From Dyadobacter subterraneus (GTDB taxonomy: Bacteria > Bacteroidota > Bacteroidia > Cytophagales > Spirosomataceae): a DNA stretch of 64,000 nucleotides. The notes beneath the pieces are model-generated. The model saw nothing but the letters and a program-made list of their open reading frames with translations, searched no databases and was not told the DNA's origin. Position numbers and translations under genes: made by a program. Each line of letters opens with the position of its first letter. The stretch's first letter is position 1. Below are positions 48,397 to 56,367 of this stretch, in pieces. Where the stretch lies: NCBI RefSeq assembly GCF_015221875.1, contig NZ_JACYGY010000001.1, positions 5,682,501 through 5,746,500 on the forward strand, read 5' to 3'.

Positions 48397-49683
48397 CTAC
48401 GCCTTCTTCGAAATCTTCTCCAAAGCCCCAACCAACCTGTCCAGATCACTTATTTTGGTATAAACATGAGGCGTTACACGTACACAGTTCACATATTCAT
48501 AACTGATTGGCGTTGTATGAATTTTGAAATCCGTAAACAACTTACTTTCCAGTTCTCCTGGCTTGATCCCGTCTACACTTACACCGGCGATTGCGCAGGA
48601 ATATTCCGGTTTTAACGACGTATGGATTTTTACACCCGGAATTTGCTGTGCTTTTTCTGCCCAGTATTTTTTGAGATAATGAATACGATCCTGTTTCCTT
48701 TTTGTACCAATGGCTCCCTGGAAATTAATTGCTTCACCGATTGCCTGTTCGATACAAAAACTTCTTGTTCCAAGTGTTTCAAATTTGCGGATATCTGCGC
48801 TCGTCGGTTCATGATTACAAACCAATGGCCAGATTTTAGCGATTTTATCCTTTTTCACCCACATCATCCCACTACCTACTGGCGCACTCAAAAATTTGTG
48901 CAGACTGGTTCCGAAATAATCACATTCAAGATCGGCAATTTTAAAGTCAAGTAAGCCAAAAGAATGCGCGCCATCCACGATCACCTCAACGCCTTTTTTA
49001 TGCGCCATCTGGCAGATTTTCTTAACCGGCATAATTTGTCCAACCCAGTTGACCACATGTGTAAGATGAATAACTTTCGTATTAGGTGTGATCGCATCCT
49101 CATACGCCTTCACAATCATCGCATCATTTTCAATCGGAAATTCAAATGACAATTGTTTGTAAACAATTCCATCCCGAAGCTGACGCTGACGCCAGGCGTT
49201 CATCATGTTTGGATAGTCGAATTTCATCCCGATTACTTCGTCACCTTTTTGTAAAGGCAGACCAAAAATCACGGTATTTAAAGCTTCCGTGGCATTTCTG
49301 TTGATTGCAACTTCTTCCGGATCACAACCTCCTAATGCTGCCAATCGCTGACGTAATGGCTCACGTCCTTTATCCATAACCCGCCACATGTAGTAAGAAG
49401 GACCTTGTGCCGCCTGTCTGTTATATTTTTCCAGCGCTTCCTGAACCACCAACGGAGAAGGAGAAACACCGCCATTGTTCAAAATAATGATATCACTTTT
49501 GCTGGCGGAATAGGCTTCCTGAATAACCGCCCAGTAATCTTCATTATTCCCAATATCATCTTTCCAGAATTTCTCAGCCGACTGAAAATCAGCGGCATGC
49601 AATTCGTTAAAAAGACTATTGACTCCAAAGGCGCCCATACCCAAGGCAGCACTTTTTTTGATAAAAGACCGGCGGTTGTTCAT
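48397..49683 (-). CDS. Tat-signal class V aminotransferase / isopenicillin-N-epimerase-like protein
   Basis: A 428-residue PLP enzyme. It starts NNRRSFIKKSAALGMGAFG, a twin-arginine signal (RRSFIK), so it is probably exported folded with its cofactor. The PLP domain shows INRNATEALNTVIFGL, VIVDGAHSFG (cofactor Asp and His) and the Schiff-base Lys in GTSLHKFLSAPVGSGMM. The class includes cysteine desulfurases and isopenicillin-N epimerases; the Bacteroidota versions with Tat signals have no proven reaction. It stands alone, with a terminator behind it. Confidence 0.88.
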   Translation of the reverse strand: MNNRRSFIKKSAALGMGAFGVNSLFNELHAADFQSAEKFWKDDIGNNEDYWAVIQEAYSASKSDIIILNNGGVSPSPLVVQEALEKYNRQAAQGPSYYMWRVMDKGREPLRQRLAALGGCDPEEVAINRNATEALNTVIFGLPLQKGDEVIGMKFDYPNMMNAWRQRQLRDGIVYKQLSFEFPIENDAMIVKAYEDAITPNTKVIHLTHVVNWVGQIMPVKKICQMAHKKGVEVIVDGAHSFGLLDFKIADLECDYFGTSLHKFLSAPVGSGMMWVKKDKIAKIWPLVCNHEPTSADIRKFETLGTRSFCIEQAIGEAINFQGAIGTKRKQDRIHYLKKYWAEKAQQIPGVKIHTSLKPEYSCAIAGVSVDGIKPGELESKLFTDFKIHTTPISYEYVNCVRVTPHVYTKISDLDRLVGALEKISKKA

Positions 49684-49788
49684 AATTACGAGAAATTAGG
49701 AATAGTTAAGGGAGTGAATTATAAGATATTACAAATATTTTCAATCAATTTTAATCAAGCCCTCTTCCCAACTCGCTTATTCACAAGG

Positions 49789-50535
49789 CTATTGTTTCAC
49801 TATTGAATTCATTAACCAGTCGTAAGTATCACCGGGATATGGTAAGGCATCGCTGTTTAATTTCAAAAACATTAAATGTAAATGCGTAGGTGAGCGTTTT
49901 TTAAATGCGTTAAAACCGCTTCTACCCATTTCCGAAATTTTATCTCCGGCATTTACCCATTGTCCAGGTTCTACAAATAAAACATTATTATGGGCATAAT
50001 AAAATAATCCGTCAAGGCATGGATCATAAATCCAGATCCAGTTTCCGCCACGTAAATCGCTATCGTATTTCCAGTTATTCTCTACGGCCACTACAACGCC
50101 AGAAGTGAAAGCCAAAACTTCAACCGGTTTCCAGGTTCTGTCGTCCAGATTATCCTGATTTCTATCGTAAACAAAAAGATCATGCGCCGGGTGACTTCCC
50201 TTTACATCCATATCAAAAAGATCAAAACCATCGGCCCGGTAACCCATTCCTTTTCCGCCGATTGATTTCTCTGGCGTGTAACCTTTAATTGGAAAAACGA
50301 AATAAGTCGAATCACCCATCCGGCAAGAATCCCCATTATGAAATGTAGCCCTGATATTTCTGATATTTTGCTGCCAGGCCCGCGCCGCCGAATCCGGTGT
50401 AATGGCGCAGTCTCTGATATCCTCCTGAATCTGACGAAAAGTACTGCAATAAGTTAGCATATTATCTTTGGGCATTGTTTGCGTATTCCACCCTGCCATT
50501 CCCACAATCAACAATAAGCCAACCAACCGTTTCAT
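49789..50535 (-). CDS. M23-family metallopeptidase-like protein
   Basis: A 248-residue protein starting at the ATG at 50535, chosen because GGAGG lies seven bases before it, a rare strong Shine-Dalgarno in this window; ATG 50571 is open in frame. An N-terminal hydrophobic stretch (LVGLLLIVGMAGW) may be a signal peptide or anchor. The metal-binding pattern is HPAHDLFVYD (HxxxD) and THLHLMFL (HxH), as in LytM-type peptidases that cut peptidoglycan cross-links. GFNAFKKRSPTHLHL is the usual active-site region. The gene is divergent from the aldo/keto reductase gene. Confidence 0.85.
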   Translation of the reverse strand: MKRLVGLLLIVGMAGWNTQTMPKDNMLTYCSTFRQIQEDIRDCAITPDSAARAWQQNIRNIRATFHNGDSCRMGDSTYFVFPIKGYTPEKSIGGKGMGYRADGFDLFDMDVKGSHPAHDLFVYDRNQDNLDDRTWKPVEVLAFTSGVVVAVENNWKYDSDLRGGNWIWIYDPCLDGLFYYAHNNVLFVEPGQWVNAGDKISEMGRSGFNAFKKRSPTHLHLMFLKLNSDALPYPGDTYDWLMNSIVKQ

Positions 50536-50691
50536 GGTACCCTCCAACAATTCTTTCCAGCTAAATGACATTTTCTTTAATAACAAACGCAGTATCTTCT
50601 AAATGTAATAAATTAAAACAAATGTATTTCAATAGCATTAAAATTGTACTATAAATTCCTTTAAAGAAAAAACAACTAAACTTTAACAAAA

Positions 50692-51663
50692 ATGCAATAC
50701 CGCCGTTTTGGACGTAGTGACTGGAAGATCAGCGAGATAGGTTATGGAATGTGGGGACTTGCCGGCTGGACAGGATCAGATATCAAGGAAATTGAGGATT
50801 CTCTGGACCTGGCCGTGGCATCAGGATGTAACTTTTTTGATACAGCCTGGGGTTATGCCGAAGGTAAAAGTGAGATGATTCTGGGAGAACTTATCCGCCG
50901 GAATCCTGATAAAAAATTATATGCTGCAACAAAAATTCCGCCAAAAAATCGTCAGTGGCCTTCAAAACCATCATTCCTTTTAAAGGATGTTTTTCCGGCA
51001 GACTACATTGTTGAGTATACCGAAAAAAGTCTTAAAAATCTGGGTTTGGAAACCATTGATCTTTTGCAATTCCATGTTTGGGAAGATGCATGGGCACATG
51101 AAGATGAGTGGAAAGAAGCGATTCAAAAGCTGACAAAAGAAGGAAAAGTGGAACGTTGGGGAATCAGCATCAATCGCTGGGAACCGGACAACGCGTTAAC
51201 AACCTTAGAAACAGGTTTGATCGATGCAGTTCAGGTTATCTATAATATTTTCGATCAGGCACCGGAAGACAATCTTTTTCCGCTTTGCAGAAAACTGGAT
51301 ATTGGTGTCATTTCACGTGTTCCATTGGATGAAGGTACCTTGTCAGGACATCTTACCAAGGAAACAACCTTCCCGGCAGACGACTGGCGTTCTACTTATT
51401 TTGTTCCGGAAAATCTGAATAGCAGCGTTGATCATGCAGAAGCACTTCGACCGGATTTGCCTGAAAATATGTCTATGCCGGAAGCTGCTTTGAGATTTAT
51501 TCTTGAAAACCAGGATGTTCATACAACCATTCCGGGAATGAGAAAATTAGCACATGTTAAGTCAAACGTGGCTACTAGTGACGGAAAAAGATTGACAGAA
51601 AAAGAGCTTGAAAAGATAAAGAAACATCGCTGGGACCGTGAACCTACCGAATGGTCGCAATAG
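50692..51663 (+). CDS. Aldo/keto reductase
   Basis: A 323-residue NAD(P)H-dependent oxidoreductase of the (beta/alpha)8 aldo/keto reductase family. It begins MQYRRFGRSDWKISEIGYGMWGL. The catalytic tetrad is visible as Asp in NFFDTAWGY (Asp and Tyr), Lys in YAATKIPP and His in LLQFHVWED. The cofactor-binding end is TTIPGMRKLAHVKSNV. Length is usual. Substrate unknown. It is single, with a terminator 25 bases after its stop. Confidence 0.92.
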   Translation: MQYRRFGRSDWKISEIGYGMWGLAGWTGSDIKEIEDSLDLAVASGCNFFDTAWGYAEGKSEMILGELIRRNPDKKLYAATKIPPKNRQWPSKPSFLLKDVFPADYIVEYTEKSLKNLGLETIDLLQFHVWEDAWAHEDEWKEAIQKLTKEGKVERWGISINRWEPDNALTTLETGLIDAVQVIYNIFDQAPEDNLFPLCRKLDIGVISRVPLDEGTLSGHLTKETTFPADDWRSTYFVPENLNSSVDHAEALRPDLPENMSMPEAALRFILENQDVHTTIPGMRKLAHVKSNVATSDGKRLTEKELEKIKKHRWDREPTEWSQ

Positions 51664-51687
51664 AATATCCGGACTGACTCCTTTTAC

Positions 51688-51726
51688 AAAATGCTGCTTA
51701 ACAATAATTGTTTTGCAGCATTTTTT
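51688..51726 (+). terminator. Terminator of the aldo/keto reductase gene
   Basis: AAAATGCTGC (51688-51697) pairs with GCAGCATTTT (51715-51724) over ten bases around a 17-base loop and is followed by more T. It lies 25 bases after the stop codon. Confidence 0.8.
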
Positions 51727-51935
51727 ATATTCATTGAGTTATGTTATCTAAAAATAATCCAATACATTATGGCCATTTATGATGCTGGTATGACTTTAAT
51801 ATAATATTGTGTTTTTGCAGAAAAAGCCGCTAAAAATTGCACTGAGAGCGCTTTTTCAAACGAAATCATATAACTATTCGAAGAAAGAAAAAATTTATTA
51901 TGCTGACAGTCATTTATTTGTATAATTTTTGATTG

Positions 51936-51943
51936 TATATTTG
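51936..51943 (+). promoter_or_regulatory. Candidate -7 box for the CBM48-like gene
   Basis: TATATTTG fits TAnnTTTG and ends 28 bases before the ATG at 51972. A TTTG at 51917-51920 is only 15 bases upstream, closer than usual. The remaining 200 bases of this gap show no gene. Confidence 0.45.
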
Positions 51944-51971
51944 TCTCATCAACTAAATAACACTACTAATT

Positions 51972-52283
51972 ATGGCATTAACGAAACAGTATTTGAAAAG
52001 CAAGCCCGTTGTTAAAGTAACGTTCACCTTGCCTGCTGAAGCCGTTGAAAAATCTGAAAAAGTTACGCTTGTAGGCGAGTTTAATGGATGGAATCCGAAA
52101 GAAGCGGTGGCATTGAAAAAACAAAAAGACGGTTCGTTCAAGGCTAGCCTTGACTTGGTTCCTGGTAAAGAATACCAATTCCGTTATCTTTTAGATAACG
52201 AAATCTGGGCAAATGACTGGGAAGCTGATAAATATGTTCCTGCGGGAGTAAATGCAGAAGAAAATTCAGTTGTAGTTCTTTAA
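51972..52283 (+). CDS. Isoamylase early-set / CBM48-like small protein
   Basis: A 103-residue protein made of one immunoglobulin-like glycan-binding domain. VTLVGEFNGWNPKEAVALKKQ is the hallmark of CBM48/AMPK-beta glycogen-binding modules (GDFNxW), and EYQFRYLLDNEIWANDW is its second conserved strand pair. There is no catalytic domain and no signal peptide, so it is cytoplasmic. Stand-alone versions are frequent in Bacteroidota and may bind glycogen or serve as regulators; this is inferred. It has its own promoter-like box and terminator. Confidence 0.9.
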   Translation: MALTKQYLKSKPVVKVTFTLPAEAVEKSEKVTLVGEFNGWNPKEAVALKKQKDGSFKASLDLVPGKEYQFRYLLDNEIWANDWEADKYVPAGVNAEENSVVVL

Positions 52284-52302
52284 TAGCTGTTAGCTTTAGA
52301 CA

Positions 52303-52345
52303 GAAAATGGCCAGTAGATAATTCTACCGGCCATTTTCATTTTTT
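52303..52345 (+). terminator. Terminator of the CBM48-like gene
   Basis: GAAAATGGCC (52303-52312) pairs with GGCCATTTTC (52329-52338), with three further base pairs inside after one mismatch, followed by ATTTTTT. Confidence 0.8.
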
Positions 52346-52384
52346 CCGAGCTAAAAGCTGGTCTCCTAACAGCCAACAGCTACC

Positions 52385-53311
52385 TCAAATTGTAAAATTA
52401 TCGCTGTCTACATAAGCCTTAATTAACGCAGCTTCTCCTTCTTTTCCTTTTTGAGAATTTCCGTGTTCCATACCCAGGATGAAATTTCTTCCTTCTTTTT
52501 TGCTGCGGGTGTAGATGTATTTGAAAATATTTTTATAGTTGATTTCTCCTGTGGTTGGTTCGTTTCTTCCAGGTTCGTCGCCAATCTGGAAATAATCGAT
52601 TTCACTCCATGTTGCTTCGATATTATGGATAACGCGACCTTCATTTTTCTGCATGTGATAAATGTCATACAGGATTTTACATGACTTGCTGTTTACACCG
52701 CGGCAGATTTCGTAAGTCTGGTCGGAAGTACGTAAAAACAAGTTTGGCGTATCACTTAATGGCTCCAAAACCATGACCAAACCATGTGGTTCCAGGATTT
52801 CAGCTCCTCTTCGCAGTGCATCAATAACGTTTCCGGTTTGTACACCAATCGGCAGACTGCGGTCGAAATCTCCTGGTACAACCGTCATCCATTTTGCGTT
52901 CACACGCTTTGCTGTTTCGACTGCTTTTTTACAGCCCGCAAGAAAAATATCAATATGTTCTTTTTTGTTGGACGCTAATGTATTTGCTCCGTTTCCACCT
53001 TTATCCACAACAAAAACGCCCATTTCCATTCCCAAACGAGTCATTTCCTTGGCGATTTTTTCCTGCTCTTCAACCGGACGACCCATCATACCGTTATCTT
53101 CCAAAGCCATAAATCCCTGGTCAGCCATGAATTTAAGCTGATCAATCACATCTTTTCCGGCACTGTTTTGAAACATACCGAAGTGGGAAGCGTATTTTAG
53201 TTTGAAGGTATTTTTTGCCATGTTAGAAGTTGGAGCTGCAAAAGCCTCATTCGCTGCAATGGCAGCACCGGCTATTCCAAGAGATGATTTAACAAAGTTT
53301 CTGCGGAGCAT
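52385..53311 (-). CDS. Hydroxypyruvate-isomerase-like TIM-barrel protein with Tat signal
   Basis: A 308-residue protein with a twin-arginine signal (LRRNFVKSSLGIAGAAIA). The xylose-isomerase-like TIM barrel contains metal-ligand candidates: Glu in VLEPLSDT, Asp and His in ILYDIYHMQ, an acidic/His stretch IGDEPGRNEPTTGEINY and the last Glu in LGMEHGNS. This set matches the Hyi/sugar-epimerase family. Exported members occur widely in Bacteroidota next to glycoside-degrading genes and lack a defined substrate. It stands between a terminator on one side and the palindromic element on the other. Confidence 0.87.
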   Translation of the reverse strand: MLRRNFVKSSLGIAGAAIAANEAFAAPTSNMAKNTFKLKYASHFGMFQNSAGKDVIDQLKFMADQGFMALEDNGMMGRPVEEQEKIAKEMTRLGMEMGVFVVDKGGNGANTLASNKKEHIDIFLAGCKKAVETAKRVNAKWMTVVPGDFDRSLPIGVQTGNVIDALRRGAEILEPHGLVMVLEPLSDTPNLFLRTSDQTYEICRGVNSKSCKILYDIYHMQKNEGRVIHNIEATWSEIDYFQIGDEPGRNEPTTGEINYKNIFKYIYTRSKKEGRNFILGMEHGNSQKGKEGEAALIKAYVDSDNFTI

Positions 53312-53375
53312 GATTTAATGATATTGTTATGGTTTTAGGGAATAAAGAAAAGTTTGGGCGATTTATACCGATTAA

Positions 53376-53483
53376 TTTAAGGGTTTCACACAAAGCAGGT
53401 AAGAAAAAAAACGCAAAGACCGCTAAGATTTTAACTTTGCGAACTTTGCGTTTTAACTTTTTTGCTTTGCGTGAAACCTTAAA
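53376..53483. repeat. Compact palindromic intergenic element with CGCAAAG motifs (copy 2)
   Basis: The outer arms are GGTTTCACACAAAGC (53382-53396) and GCTTTGCGTGAAACC (53464-53478): 14 of 15 bases pair, and the pairing extends a few bases further outward through a one-base bulge. Inside, AAAACGCAAAG (53408-53418) pairs perfectly with CTTTGCGTTTT (53444-53454). The core also has the direct repeat AACTTTGCG twice in a row (53433-53441, 53442-53450). It lies just beyond the stop codon of the gene at 53495 and looks like a REP- or MITE-type element or a large terminator. Its logic resembles the element at 21135-21224. Confidence 0.6.
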
Positions 53484-53494
53484 ACCGGAAATCT

Positions 53495-56194
53495 TTAATC
53501 TCCTTTTCTCTTTCTTCTTCTTTCCTTTTTACTTTTTGGCTGCTCCACTTCTTCTGCAACAACGACCGGTTCAACAGGCTTTGGGAAATAAGGAGCCAGT
53601 TCTTTTTTTACATCTTCCCGGAAAGCATTTTTAACACCTTCCAAAGCAGCTTCCCTGATATCTCCATCGATCTGATTTTGCTTTAACAACTTTACCACCG
53701 CATCTTCCCCAGGCCAAGACCCTCCAAGAGAACGCGCTGCTGCCGCCCGAACGGATTCTTTTTGACCAACATCCAATACCGTTGATCGTAAAATAAATAC
53801 AGATTCCGCGCTTCCCGCGGTTTGAAGAGAAGCCAGTAAAGCTGATTTTTTCGAATCGTTTAAGGTAGATAATTTGTCGGTAATAAAAGAAACGCCGGCA
53901 ATTTCCAGAAGCAAAGCACCGGCATCCCGGCCAATAACACTGCCAGATTTTTCAACGGCCATTTGGAATAACCTTGAATTTTCAGACTCCGGGGCATATC
54001 TGGTTACTAGTTCAATATAATCTTCGGTACCGTATGTTTCGTCAAGCAATTTATTTAGCGCCGTCAATCCTTGCTGGGAATTCGTAACAAAAGATTTGTC
54101 CAAATGCAGCAATGCCAGTTTGCTGACTTCAATCCGGTCAGATGATTTTACATCCATCACATGCATCAGTGCCTGCGATTTTTCATAGCCTGCGTGGAAA
54201 AAGTCGAAGGCCCGGAAATAACGTAATCTGCTTTTAAAAGTAACTGACGTATCCGAAGCCAGATCAGTTAAGTACGGAATTGCTTGTCTGGTTCTTGCCA
54301 GCCAAATCAAATCTTTTCCGGAATCCGAGGCACCAGGATTTTTCCCGGCCTTTGCAAGCCATGCAGGAAAAATTCTTTCCCACTGACCTATCGCACCAAT
54401 GCTTAGCGCCTCCACAGACCAGCGGTCATTGCCTTTATATTGCTGTGCCAGTTGCAGCCAAACATCCAGCGCTTCGTAAGTATGGTTATGATTAATGGCC
54501 AAAGCACATTCCCGGCGCACCTGTGGATTTGGGTCGGAGGTTAATCTTTTGATATATTCCGTAGGATCGCTGTTTCTTTGACGAACCGCTCTTAAAGTTA
54601 CGATACGCAAATTTGGATTTAATTCCCTAAAACCAATATCCAGGTTTCTATAACTAAAACCTTCAATTTTATTCAAAACCCAAAGTGCACGGGCGCGTAA
54701 TTTTGGATTTCCATTGTATAATCTGAATAAATTTTCAAGCTCCGGTTCTGCTGCCATACCTAGTTTTACACAGGCATTCCAGGCCAGGTAACGCTGGGAT
54801 AAATTAGGACTTTGTAACGCTTTCACTGCCTCAACCGGAGAAGTTAAATCATATACCGGGATTTTATAGGGCGTGCCTGGAGGCGCAATCCTGAAAATCC
54901 GGCCTCTGCTTTTGTCCTTCATTTTGTGAGAACCTGCCACCGGGTCATACCAGTCTGAAATAATCAGCGAACCGTCCGGTGCTACACAAACATCCGTCGG
55001 ACGAAACCATTTATCTCTTTTTCCTTCCAAAAGCGAAAGAATCCCAGTTGATTTAAAACCAGCTCCATCGGGTTGCATTGGAAAAGCACGAACTGTATTT
55101 TGCCCGGCATCAGCCAGAATAATTTGATCCCAATAACGTCTCGGTAATAAATCTCCTTCATAAACCACCATTCCCATGGGCAGTCCTGAGCCAGTTTCTA
55201 ATAAATTTGGTACTACTCCCGGATCATTCTGATGCCAGTGACGCCGCGGAATTTCATCTTCCAGATTGGTATGGTTGATACGCCAGCTGGCTCCGCTCAT
55301 TTCATCAATGTAGCCGAAATTCCCATTTTCCATGACATAGTTAACCCGGTCAGCACCATTGCCAGGTTCTTCCTGATCCGACTGCCACATTGTACCATAA
55401 CTATCAACGGCGATTTCAAAACCATTATGAAAATTTTCGGCTAGTATTTCTACATTTCTGAATTCCTGATCAACACGAAAAACGACTCCCTGACGGTATT
55501 GTCGGAAATCGATTGGTCTTTCATATTTATCTAAAAGTGGACGATCTTCTCCGTCTACAAGCTGTTTTCCTGCATTTCCATAATTGAAATAAAATTTCCC
55601 ATCCGGGCCAAATACAAAAGCGTGAACCCCGGCATCCTGTTGTGTTCCTCCAATTCCTTTAAAAAGAACTTCCTTTTTATCAGCCTTATCATCACCATCG
55701 GTATCGGTGAAAAGCCACACGTACGGACTTTGGGAAACGATGGCTTTGTTGCCCATCACCCAGATTCCCAACGGAGAGTTTAATTCTGAACCCTGGTAAA
55801 AAACTTTGGTCACATCCGCTTTTCCATCACCGGTTGTATCTTCCAGAATCACGATCCGGTCTCCAACACTCAGTTCTGATTTTCCATTAACGGCAGGACG
55901 ATAATTATAAGATTCGCAAACCCAGACACGTCCGCGATGGTCGACATCGATATTGATCGGATTGGTAATTAATGGCTCAGAAGCGAAAAGGGTTGTTTCA
56001 AGTCCGTCAGCTGTTTGAAGACCAGCGACAGCATTTCTTGAAAATCGTTTTTCAGGTTCGCTGAAAGTTGCATACAAACTATCCGGATGAATTTTTGCCA
56101 GTGTATCAACCACTTGGCATATACCATTCAGACTAAAAAAACAAAGATTTGCGGCAACCAGAAAGGCAGACTTAAAGTAATTAATTCGTTTCAA
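53495..56194 (-). CDS. Secreted PVC-type dehydrogenase/HEAT protein without cytochrome domain (paralogue B)
   Basis: An 899-residue protein starting at a TTG (56194), because a stop codon lies two codons upstream and only this start gives a complete signal peptide (KRINYFKSAFLVAANLCFFS). Residues about 50-430 form a beta-propeller domain like glucose/sorbosone dehydrogenases (NIDVDHRGRVWVCESYNYRP, GDGKADVTKVFYQG), with the metal-loop-like DTDGDDKADKKE. About 460-860 contains HEAT-like repeats. It is parallel along its length to the protein at 56368-59451, but ends in a basic tail (KSKKERRRKRKGD) where that one has the cytochrome c domain. There is no CxxCH motif, so no covalent heme. The reaction is unknown. 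Confidence 0.8.
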   Translation of the reverse strand: MKRINYFKSAFLVAANLCFFSLNGICQVVDTLAKIHPDSLYATFSEPEKRFSRNAVAGLQTADGLETTLFASEPLITNPINIDVDHRGRVWVCESYNYRPAVNGKSELSVGDRIVILEDTTGDGKADVTKVFYQGSELNSPLGIWVMGNKAIVSQSPYVWLFTDTDGDDKADKKEVLFKGIGGTQQDAGVHAFVFGPDGKFYFNYGNAGKQLVDGEDRPLLDKYERPIDFRQYRQGVVFRVDQEFRNVEILAENFHNGFEIAVDSYGTMWQSDQEEPGNGADRVNYVMENGNFGYIDEMSGASWRINHTNLEDEIPRRHWHQNDPGVVPNLLETGSGLPMGMVVYEGDLLPRRYWDQIILADAGQNTVRAFPMQPDGAGFKSTGILSLLEGKRDKWFRPTDVCVAPDGSLIISDWYDPVAGSHKMKDKSRGRIFRIAPPGTPYKIPVYDLTSPVEAVKALQSPNLSQRYLAWNACVKLGMAAEPELENLFRLYNGNPKLRARALWVLNKIEGFSYRNLDIGFRELNPNLRIVTLRAVRQRNSDPTEYIKRLTSDPNPQVRRECALAINHNHTYEALDVWLQLAQQYKGNDRWSVEALSIGAIGQWERIFPAWLAKAGKNPGASDSGKDLIWLARTRQAIPYLTDLASDTSVTFKSRLRYFRAFDFFHAGYEKSQALMHVMDVKSSDRIEVSKLALLHLDKSFVTNSQQGLTALNKLLDETYGTEDYIELVTRYAPESENSRLFQMAVEKSGSVIGRDAGALLLEIAGVSFITDKLSTLNDSKKSALLASLQTAGSAESVFILRSTVLDVGQKESVRAAAARSLGGSWPGEDAVVKLLKQNQIDGDIREAALEGVKNAFREDVKKELAPYFPKPVEPVVVAEEVEQPKSKKERRRKRKGD

Positions 56195-56232
56195 AACTTA
56201 ATTCTATGGAGCAGAAGACTATTGGACAACTT

Positions 56233-56240
56233 CAAAATTA
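56233..56240 (-). promoter_or_regulatory. Candidate -7 box for paralogue B
   Basis: The complement of CAAAATTA reads TAATTTTG (TAnnTTTG), about 39 bases before the TTG start. A TTTG lies 25 bases upstream, a little farther than usual. Together with the terminator at 56295 it suggests that this gene is transcribed separately from paralogue A. Confidence 0.4.
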
Positions 56241-56294
56241 CCAGTTCTTTCTCAGATTAACGAAACAAAGTTTTACTTAAATTGAAAAAATAAT

Positions 56295-56338
56295 TGCAAA
56301 AAAACAGCCCGCTAAAACAAAAGTGTTTTAACGGGCTG
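56295..56338 (-). terminator. Terminator of paralogue A
   Basis: A 15-base stem with one mismatch (CAGCCCG..TAAAACA at 56305-56319 with TGTTTTA..CGGGCTG at 56324-56338) and a 4-base loop. On the minus strand it is followed by seven T. It lies about 30 bases after the stop codon of the gene at 56368. Confidence 0.85.
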
Positions 56339-56367
56339 CAATTGAAGATTTGTAATAAAGAGGTAAC

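Noticed and set aside
53495..56194. Idea that the shorter dehydrogenase-like protein is a pseudogene
   Set aside because: It is open over 899 codons with its own signal peptide and intact HEAT region; only the terminal cytochrome domain is absent.
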